In this document: positions 32,715 to 37,828 of the stretch, piece after piece
How positions within the stretch are numbered: the first letter of the stretch is position 1
Layout of the letters: each line of letters begins with the position of its first letter
Made by a program: the position numbers and the translations under genes
The notes under the pieces: model-generated
What the model was told of the DNA's origin: nothing
Database searches by the model: none
The model's input: only the letters and a program-made list of their open reading frames with translations
NCBI GenBank assembly: GCA_021782155.1
Contig: JAJXVK010000001.1
Location: 1-37,828, forward strand
DNA length: 37,828 bases
Direction: 5' to 3'
Source of the DNA: Pseudomonadota bacterium
GTDB taxonomy: Bacteria > Pseudomonadota > Alphaproteobacteria > Sphingomonadales > Sphingomonadaceae

Positions 32715-34067
32715 ATGACCAAGGCCATTACACTCCGGCGCGGCAAGCGCCAGGCCGCGCTCGTCGCGGTAACTGCCCTGGCCATGGCGCTCGGCGGCTG
32801 TGGCGTGCTCGGCAAGGGCAAGATGCGCACGACGCCAACGATCGGCAAGCGCGAACCGGTCCTTTCGCGGATCGAATCGGGCGCGACGGTCGACGATGCG
32901 ATCGCGTCGATGGCGGTGGTGCTGCCGCCGCCCGCCGAGAACGCCCAGTGGGCGCAGCCAGGCGGGTCGGCCAGCAAGTCGTACGGCAATCTCGCGCTCG
33001 CCGACGCGCCGCAGCGCGCCTGGACCGCAAGCATCGCCGGATCGAACAAGCGCCAGCGCCTCGCCGCCTCGCCCGTCGTCGGCAACGGTTCGCTGTTCGT
33101 GTACGATACCGCCGGCGTGATCCACGCATTCGACGCGAAGAACGGCGGCCGCCTGTGGAGCGTCTCGTTCCATAGCAAGGCCAACACCAACGCCCTGTTC
33201 GGCGGCGGCGTTTCCTACGCCGACAACCGCGTCTATGTGACCACGGGCCTGGGCGAGGTCGCCCAACTCGATGCCGCCAGCGGCAAGGAGCTGTGGCGGG
33301 TGCAGACCGGCATGCCGCTGCGCGGATCGCCAACGGTCGCCTATGGCGCGGTCTACGTGATGACGCAGGACAACCAGATCCTCGCGCTCTCGCTCGACGA
33401 CGGGTCCACGCTGTGGAACGAGAGCGGCGCGCCGGGCCAGACCGGCGTGTTCGGCGTCGCCGCCCCGGCGGTTGGGCAGAGCACCGTGCTGGCCGGTTAT
33501 TCGACCGGCGAGCTGGTCGCCTATCGCTACGAGAACGGCCGCCAGCTGTGGAACGACGCGCTGGCGCGCACCAGCATCGCCACCAGCGTTTCCACGCTGA
33601 CCGACATCGACGCCGATCCGATCATCGATTCGGGCCGGGTCTTTGCGCTCGGCCAGGGCGGCCGCATGGCGGCCTACGAACTGGTGACCGGCCAGCGCAT
33701 CTGGGAACTGAGCCTTGCAGGCATCTCGACCCCGGCGGTCGCGGGCGACTGGATTTTCACGCTGACCGACCAGGACAAGCTGCTGTGCATCGCCAAGGCC
33801 ACCGGCAAGGTGCGCTGGGTGACGCAGTTGCAGAACTGGGAAAATGTCAGGAAGAAGAAGGGGGCGATCTACTGGACTGGCCCGGTGCTCGCCAACAGCC
33901 GGCTGTGGGTGGCGAACTCGCGCGGCGAGATCGCCTCGGTCTCCAGTGCTGACGGCACGGTCCAGCCGTTCACGCGCGTGAAGGACAGCGTTTCGCTCGC
34001 CCCGGTCGTCGCGGGCAGCACGCTCTACGTGCTCGACGACGGCGGCCACATCACCGCCTGGCGCTGA
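32715..34067 (+). CDS. bamB: Outer membrane protein assembly factor BamB
   Basis: BamB is a lipoprotein of the BAM complex that assembles beta-barrel proteins in the outer membrane. From ATG 32715 the protein is 450 residues, with lipobox ALGGC (Cys29). It is followed by an eight-bladed propeller of PQQ-like repeats, visible as recurring blocks such as LFVYDTAGVIHAFDAKNGG, LGEVAQLDAASGKELW and LCIAKATGKVRWV. The ATG at 32715 has AGAGGAG about 8 bp before it; a GTG at 32685 overlapping the YfgM stop is an alternative. In relatives der (engA) often follows; here a gene remnant follows instead. Confidence 0.93.
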   Translation: MTKAITLRRGKRQAALVAVTALAMALGGCGVLGKGKMRTTPTIGKREPVLSRIESGATVDDAIASMAVVLPPPAENAQWAQPGGSASKSYGNLALADAPQRAWTASIAGSNKRQRLAASPVVGNGSLFVYDTAGVIHAFDAKNGGRLWSVSFHSKANTNALFGGGVSYADNRVYVTTGLGEVAQLDAASGKELWRVQTGMPLRGSPTVAYGAVYVMTQDNQILALSLDDGSTLWNESGAPGQTGVFGVAAPAVGQSTVLAGYSTGELVAYRYENGRQLWNDALARTSIATSVSTLTDIDADPIIDSGRVFALGQGGRMAAYELVTGQRIWELSLAGISTPAVAGDWIFTLTDQDKLLCIAKATGKVRWVTQLQNWENVRKKKGAIYWTGPVLANSRLWVANSRGEIASVSSADGTVQPFTRVKDSVSLAPVVAGSTLYVLDDGGHITAWR

Positions 34068-34074
34068 CGCGGCA

Positions 34075-34101
34075 GCGCCGGCCCCGGGAAGCGGCCGGCG
34101 C
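34075..34101 (+). terminator. Strong GC hairpin after bamB
   Basis: GCGCCGGCC (34075-34083) and GGCCGGCGC (34093-34101) form a perfect 9-bp stem, 8 bp after the bamB stop. No T-tract follows, so it may be a factor-dependent terminator, a 3' stabiliser, or simply GC-rich DNA at a deletion junction. Confidence 0.4.
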
Positions 34102-34583
34102 GCCCACGCGCGAATCGCCTGCGTCTCATGGTCGACCCCGGCCTGCGCGCTGGAAAGGTCGGGCGCGGTCGCGGAACAGGCGATGGTCCAGGTGGCGAGG
34201 TCGGCGGTCACTTCGCGCTTGGACAGCCCGCGCACGGTCACCGTGCTCTAGTGGTCCGATTCTGACATTCGATACCGTCTGCGGCTCGGTCGCGTTCGAA
34301 TGTCAGATTCTCTTCGGACCACTAGAAACTTATGATTCTAGTAGATTTTACGATTTTGACATTTGCAGACCAATCCCAGCCGCCAAGGGATGCAAATGTC
34401 AAAATCAATCCACCAGTGCGCGCGCAACAGACCGTTGCCGAACAGGTAGCCGCCCGCGACCATGCCCAGCGCAAGGATCCCCGAACTGGCCACCCATCGC
34501 AGCGTCGCCGTCTGACGCCAGAACATGCGGGGTTCAGTTCCGGGATCGCCGGAGCTATCGTAAGTGGAATCAGCAGCGTTCAC
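34102..34583 (-). pseudogene. SIMPL (DUF541) domain protein gene, interrupted and truncated
   Basis: The minus strand first encodes a signal-anchor N-terminus (34583 down to about 34417: MFWRQTATLRWVASSGILAL then GMVAGGYLFGNGLLRA). Reading is then broken by a palindromic element (34248-34416), after which the same protein resumes at 34247 with STVTVRGLSKREVTADLATW, TIACSATAPDLSSAQAGVD and HETQAIRAW. This joined order matches SIMPL-domain periplasmic proteins of about 230-250 residues. After about 34100 the similarity stops beside bamB, so the C-terminal three quarters are gone. The gene is therefore broken twice, by insertion and by deletion, and cannot make a working product. Confidence 0.8.
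34248..34416. mobile_element. MITE-like element made of two nested palindromes
   Basis: Palindrome 1 (34248-34325) has perfect 12-bp outer arms CTAGTGGTCCGA/TCGGACCACTAG and perfect 12-bp inner arms TCTGACATTCGA/TCGAATGTCAGA. Palindrome 2 has perfect 16-bp arms (34352-34367 and 34391-34406, core TTTTGACATTTGC). The two share the GACATT core, giving four copies in alternating orientation. The outermost 24 bases of the whole element match as imperfect terminal inverted repeats (18 of 24). It encodes nothing, is A/T-richer than its surroundings and interrupts the SIMPL gene. No clear target-site duplication was found. It is probably non-autonomous. Confidence 0.75.
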
Positions 34584-34674
34584 CGCAGCACTCTCCCTCG
34601 GACCTGTGAGCGACCATTTGCGATGAAGCGTTCGATTTTATCGATGAACCGAGTTTGAACGGGAGGGCAACCGC

Positions 34675-35109
34675 GTGACCAAGTATCTCCACAGCATGAT
34701 CCGGGTGAGCGACCCCGAAGCGACGATCGCTTTCTTCGAACTCATCGGTCTGTCCGAAGTGCGCCGCTTTGAAAGCGAGCAGGGGCGCTTCTCGCTGATC
34801 TTCCTAGCCGCGCCGGGGGAGGAGGGGATCGCCGAGGTCGAGCTGACCTACAATTGGCCGCCAGAAGGCGCCTCGGGCGAGGCCTATTCGGGCGGTCGCA
34901 ATTTCGGGCACCTCGCCTATCGGGTAGACGACATATACGCGACCTGCCAGCGGCTGGCCGACGCCGGCCACACCATCCACCGCCCCCCGCGCGACGGGCA
35001 CATGGCCTTCGTCAAGTCGCCCGACGGAATCTCGGTCGAGCTGTTGCAGGACGGCAACCTGCCGCCGCAGGAGCCGTGGGCGAGCATGGCGAACACCGGG
35101 ACCTGGTGA
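34675..35109 (+). CDS. gloA: Lactoylglutathione lyase-like VOC protein (glyoxalase I)
   Basis: Glyoxalase I isomerises the methylglyoxal-glutathione hemithioacetal to lactoylglutathione. The 144-residue protein has the two VOC repeats with all four metal ligands: His6, Glu56, His79 and Glu122, close to the E. coli GloA positions. NFGHLAYRVDDIYATC and FVKSPDGISVELLQ are typical blocks. The start is GTG at 34675, after GGGAGG 8-13 bp upstream. It stands alone as a transcription unit between the SIMPL remnant and a small orphan gene. Confidence 0.9.
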   Translation: MTKYLHSMIRVSDPEATIAFFELIGLSEVRRFESEQGRFSLIFLAAPGEEGIAEVELTYNWPPEGASGEAYSGGRNFGHLAYRVDDIYATCQRLADAGHTIHRPPRDGHMAFVKSPDGISVELLQDGNLPPQEPWASMANTGTW

Positions 35110-35217
35110 GGCCGGTCCGCCTGCATCGCGGCAAGATGAAATTGCCGTAACGACACCAGTCGGTAACCACACTCTGCGACAGTCGTGGCGGGGGCACATC
35201 GTCATGAGGTTCGTGTC

Positions 35218-35490
35218 ATGTCCATCGAAGTCGTCGAAGCCGCCGTTTCCGTTACCTGCCTCGCCGTCGCCGCGCGACTGCTCAAGCGGTCGTCGAGGCC
35301 GACAGGATGGGCGCATCCGCTTTCCGGGCGGCGCGCCGCGGGGCTGATAATGGACGAGTTCGGCCAGACCTGCCGGCTCGATCTGGTGGACTGGTCGGTT
35401 TCGGGAGACAAGCTGCGCGGCCGCTGCCCGGTGTCCGGCAGGACCAAGGCAGTGCCGCTTGCCAGCCTGCGCAGCTTCCAGCCGATCTGA
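35218..35490 (+). CDS. Small hypothetical protein
   Basis: This 90-residue protein has a hydrophobic N-terminal segment (about 3-21, VVEAAVSVTCLAVAARLL) that could anchor it in the membrane, and a polar part reading RLDLVDWSVSGDKLRGRCPV then RTKAVPLASLRSF, which may be a small beta domain. No family was recognised. ATG 35218 has GAGG 9-12 bp upstream; an in-frame ATG at 35185 is less likely. It converges with the LysR gene, 41 bp between stops. Confidence 0.55.
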   Translation: MSIEVVEAAVSVTCLAVAARLLKRSSRPTGWAHPLSGRRAAGLIMDEFGQTCRLDLVDWSVSGDKLRGRCPVSGRTKAVPLASLRSFQPI

Positions 35491-35531
35491 CGGGAGCCTC
35501 CGCCTGCTCGCCGCCGCCCGCCTGGCCCGCG

Positions 35532-36443
35532 TCAGGCGTGCGCGGCGCGGTACATGCCGCGCGCGATTTCGGCGAGTGCCGAGAACACCGGGGTGCGCGC
35601 GAACTCGGCTGGAGACAGCAGCCAGCATTCGTAGGTGAGCGGGGGCTTCGCGGTCGGGATCGTCACGATCGTTCCGGCATCGAGCAGGTCGCTGAAGAAG
35701 GATCGCGGCGCCAGCGACAGGTGATCGGACTGCCGTATATGGTCAATCAGGACGTCGAAACTGTCGGATTCCAGAACCACGCCGTAATCGGGGCCGGCAT
35801 CAACCGGCATCTCCAGCCAGTCCATCACGTGCGCCCGGATGCCCGACAGCGCGAAGGGAAAGGCGTGCAGGTCCTGCTGGGCGACGCCATCGCGATTCTG
35901 TAGCGGATGGCCGCTGCGTGCGATCACCGCGATGTCGTCGCTGAAGATCTTGGCGCGGATCAGATCATCGTGGCCCAGCGCGACTTCGTGGTAGACGAAG
36001 ACCGCGTCGATCCTGCGCTGCATCGCCAGTTCGATCAGCTCTTCGGCGCCGGTCTGGGTGATCTGGTAGTGGATGTTGGGGAAGCGCTCCCTGACCCGCC
36101 GAACGATGTCGGGCAGGAGCAGGTGCTTGAGCATCGGGCCGATCCCCATGCGCAGGCGGCCGTCCTCGCCTGCCTGGCGGCGCCCGGCCTCGGCCACGAG
36201 GCGCGCGGCGCCCTGCAGGAGCGGCTCGGCGCCCCGGGCGAGGTATTCGGCCGCGGGCGTGGCGCGCGCACCGGTGGGCGAGCGGTCGAACAGCTTGTAA
36301 CCCAGGCTGGCTTCGAGCCGCATGATCGCCTTGCTCAGGGTTGGCTGCGAGATCCTGAGCTCGCGTGCCGCGCCCCTGAAGCCGCCCGTGCGATGGATTG
36401 CGGCAATCATTTCCAATTGGTACAGGCTTATCACGTTCTCCAC
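35532..36443 (-). CDS. LysR family transcriptional regulator
   Basis: The 303-residue length and layout are typical of LysR regulators. The winged helix-turn-helix lies at about 17-60 (FRGAARELRISQPTLSKAIM, then RLEASLGYKLFDRSPTGARAT), followed by a two-lobed substrate-binding domain (RMGIGPMLKHLLLPDIVRRV onward). The start is GTG at 36443 with AGGAGAGG just upstream; the protein begins ENVISLYQLEMIAAIHRTGG, the usual distance before the HTH. It is divergent from the DUF3604 gene, its most likely target. The effector is unknown. Confidence 0.92.
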   Translation of the reverse strand: MENVISLYQLEMIAAIHRTGGFRGAARELRISQPTLSKAIMRLEASLGYKLFDRSPTGARATPAAEYLARGAEPLLQGAARLVAEAGRRQAGEDGRLRMGIGPMLKHLLLPDIVRRVRERFPNIHYQITQTGAEELIELAMQRRIDAVFVYHEVALGHDDLIRAKIFSDDIAVIARSGHPLQNRDGVAQQDLHAFPFALSGIRAHVMDWLEMPVDAGPDYGVVLESDSFDVLIDHIRQSDHLSLAPRSFFSDLLDAGTIVTIPTAKPPLTYECWLLSPAEFARTPVFSALAEIARGMYRAAHA

Positions 36444-36554
36444 CTCTCCTGAGCGGGTGATAGTCCCAGGCTTTCAGGTGCGCAAATTTTTTGGCACCGC
36501 AAGGCAGTCCGGTTGGTGCTAGTCGTCAGATCGGAGAGTTTGGGGGATGAGGTC
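36444..36554. promoter_or_regulatory. Divergent LysR/DUF3604 intergenic region
   Basis: This 111-bp region separates the two start codons. GGTGC (36477-36481) and GCACC (36494-36498) flank an A/T-rich core (CAAATTTTTT), a dyad that could be a LysR operator; a further GGTGC lies at 36515-36519. A clean T-N11-A site was not found. GGATGAGG before 36555 is the DUF3604 ribosome-binding site. Confidence 0.4.
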
Positions 36555-37828
36555 ATGAAAAAGTCGGTTCTCGTTGCGTCTGCTGCCATGCTGGCGGTTG
36601 GGTTCGCCTTGTCGGGCTGCGACAAGTCCGGAGGCAAGCAGGCGGGGGTCGACGCTGCGGCCGACGTCGCGCTGACCGATGTGCCCGAGCATGTCTATTG
36701 GGGCGACACGCACCTCCATACCGCCAACTCGGTCGACGCCTTCGGCTTCGGCAACCGCCTCATGCCAGAAGATGCGCTGCGCTTTGCGATGGGCGAAGAG
36801 GTGACGTCGTCGAGCGGGGTCAAGGCCAAGCTCGATCGTCCGCTCGATTTCCTCGTGATCACCGATCACTCCGAAGGGCTCGGCTCGACCAAGGCGTTCT
36901 ACGACACGCCGCGCGACAAGATCACAGACCCCAAGATGCTGCGCTGGTACGACATGATGCACCAGGGCATCGGCGGTTCGCTCAAGGCAACCGCGGAAAT
37001 GCTGCTCGCCCGAGGCAACAAGGAAGGCTCATTCGGCTTCGGCACGGCGAGCGACAAGCTCACCCGCTCGGTGTGGGACGCCAACATCGACACGGTCGAA
37101 CGCTACAACCAGCCTGGCAAGTTCACGGCGTTCATCGGCTTCGAATACACGCTGATGGACGGCGGCAACAACTTGCACCGCAACCTCGTGTTCCGCGATG
37201 GCGCCGACAAGGCCAAGCAGGTCATTCCAGCTGTCCCCACCGACACGATGTCGCCCGACAGCTTGTGGGATTACATGGACGCCTACGAGAAGAGCACCGG
37301 CGGCAAGGTGCTGGCTATCCCGCACAATTCGAACCTCTCGAACGGCCTGATGTTCATGATGACCGAGCCCGGCGGCGGCCCGATGAGCGCGGCCTACGCC
37401 CGCCGCCGCGCCGCGCACGAGCCGATCGTCGAGATCACCCAGATCAAGGGCGACAGCGAGGCCCATCCGTTCCTTTCGCCCAACGACGAATTCGCCGGGT
37501 ATGGCGTCGCGGGCTGGGACCAGAACAACCTGCTGATGAGCCAGCCGACGAAGCCCGGAGACTACGCCGGCAGCTATGTTCGCGAGGCGCTCAAGCGCGG
37601 GCTCCAGATCGAGCAGCGCACGGGTGAGAACCCCTACAAGTTCGGCGTGGTCGGCTCGACCGACAGCCACACCGCGCTCTCGACCGCAGACGACGACAAC
37701 TTCTTCGGCAAGCATCCTGGCGTCGAACCCAATCCGCACCGCGCCACCGACACCTTCGTGCCCGGGTTGTCGCGCGAGCAGGTCGGCCGGATGAACTGGC
37801 AGTCGCTGGCGAGCGAATATGTGGCGGT
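36555..37828 (+). CDS. DUF3604 domain lipoprotein (partial, 3' end outside window)
   Basis: At least 424 residues are visible; the gene runs past the window edge. The signal peptide ends in a lipobox, ALSGC (Cys22). The body follows the DUF3604 pattern with PHP-like metal motifs: VYWGDTHLHTANSVDAFG (His53, His55), FLVITDHSEGLG (Asp104, His105, Glu107), LAIPHNSNLS (His257), DSEAHPFLS (His304) and GSTDSHTALS (Asp370, His372). This suggests a metal-dependent hydrolase, perhaps a phosphoesterase, outside the cytoplasm; the substrate is unknown. It is preceded by a ribosome-binding site (GGATGAGG) and is divergent from a LysR gene that may control it. Confidence 0.85.
   Translation, partial: MKKSVLVASAAMLAVGFALSGCDKSGGKQAGVDAAADVALTDVPEHVYWGDTHLHTANSVDAFGFGNRLMPEDALRFAMGEEVTSSSGVKAKLDRPLDFLVITDHSEGLGSTKAFYDTPRDKITDPKMLRWYDMMHQGIGGSLKATAEMLLARGNKEGSFGFGTASDKLTRSVWDANIDTVERYNQPGKFTAFIGFEYTLMDGGNNLHRNLVFRDGADKAKQVIPAVPTDTMSPDSLWDYMDAYEKSTGGKVLAIPHNSNLSNGLMFMMTEPGGGPMSAAYARRRAAHEPIVEITQIKGDSEAHPFLSPNDEFAGYGVAGWDQNNLLMSQPTKPGDYAGSYVREALKRGLQIEQRTGENPYKFGVVGSTDSHTALSTADDDNFFGKHPGVEPNPHRATDTFVPGLSREQVGRMNWQSLASEYVA

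Noticed and set aside
35130-35148. Small hairpin (CGGCAA/TTGCCG) after gloA
   Set aside because: Only 6 bp with no T-tract; could be chance.
1-37828. tRNA, rRNA, CRISPR arrays, prophage or intact insertion sequences
   Set aside because: No clover-leaf-like T-loop motifs, repeat-spacer arrays, integrase or transposase genes were seen in a reading of both strands; short or divergent cases could have been missed without a search tool.

Overview
This is a GC-rich chromosomal segment of an alphaproteobacterium, most likely a member of the Sphingomonadales (Erythrobacteraceae or Sphingomonadaceae). That call rests on the gene order pyrE-pdxJ-acpS-lepB next to an aa3-type cytochrome oxidase cluster that runs into DUF983, SURF1 and thrC, on GTGA/ATGA start-stop overlaps, and on the protein sequences. 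It is a family-level judgement from memory, not a database result. The window is mostly core housekeeping DNA; no tRNA, rRNA, CRISPR array, phage or intact insertion sequence was seen.

Region 1 (1-4510, minus strand): a tightly packed operon read pyrE, pdxJ, acpS, lepB, AI-2E-family permease, DUF3089 lipase-like protein (cut by the window edge). The cytosolic N-terminus of LepB contains an in-frame palindromic repeat.

Region 2 (4698-15420, plus strand): aa3 cytochrome c oxidase structural and assembly genes (coxB, ctaD, ctaB, a coxF-like small protein, ctaG, ctaE, DUF983, SURF1), followed by thrC, an RlmI/K-like methyltransferase and an EamA transporter. An epoxide-hydrolase-like gene lies between ctaD, which is followed by a terminator, and ctaB.

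Region 3 (15417-20433): a lone HerA/DUF87-type ATPase on the minus strand, then a plus-strand run folB, a FolM/PTR1-type pteridine reductase, moaA, moaD, moaE (pterin and molybdenum cofactor metabolism), and an orphan lipoprotein on the minus strand.

Region 4 (20519-28148): rplU-rpmA with a promoter and terminator, a GNAT acetyltransferase, a divergent metal-dependent-hydrolase/TetR pair, ygfZ and pyrC as a divergent pair, a decayed rarD fragment, a lipoprotein, and astD.

Region 5 (28242-34067): selO, divergent from an alpha/beta hydrolase, then a GT4 glycosyltransferase, a YfgM-like protein and bamB (outer-membrane biogenesis).

Region 6 (34068-37828): the least ordinary stretch. A SIMPL/DUF541 gene has been split by a roughly 169-bp element built from two nested palindromes (MITE-like) and has also lost its 3' part. 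It is followed by a glyoxalase I, a small orphan membrane protein, and a LysR regulator divergent from a DUF3604 lipoprotein that runs off the window.

I did not find a convincing new multi-gene system. The best leads are the two palindromic elements (in lepB and in the SIMPL gene), the two gene remnants, and the folB-folM-moaA coupling.
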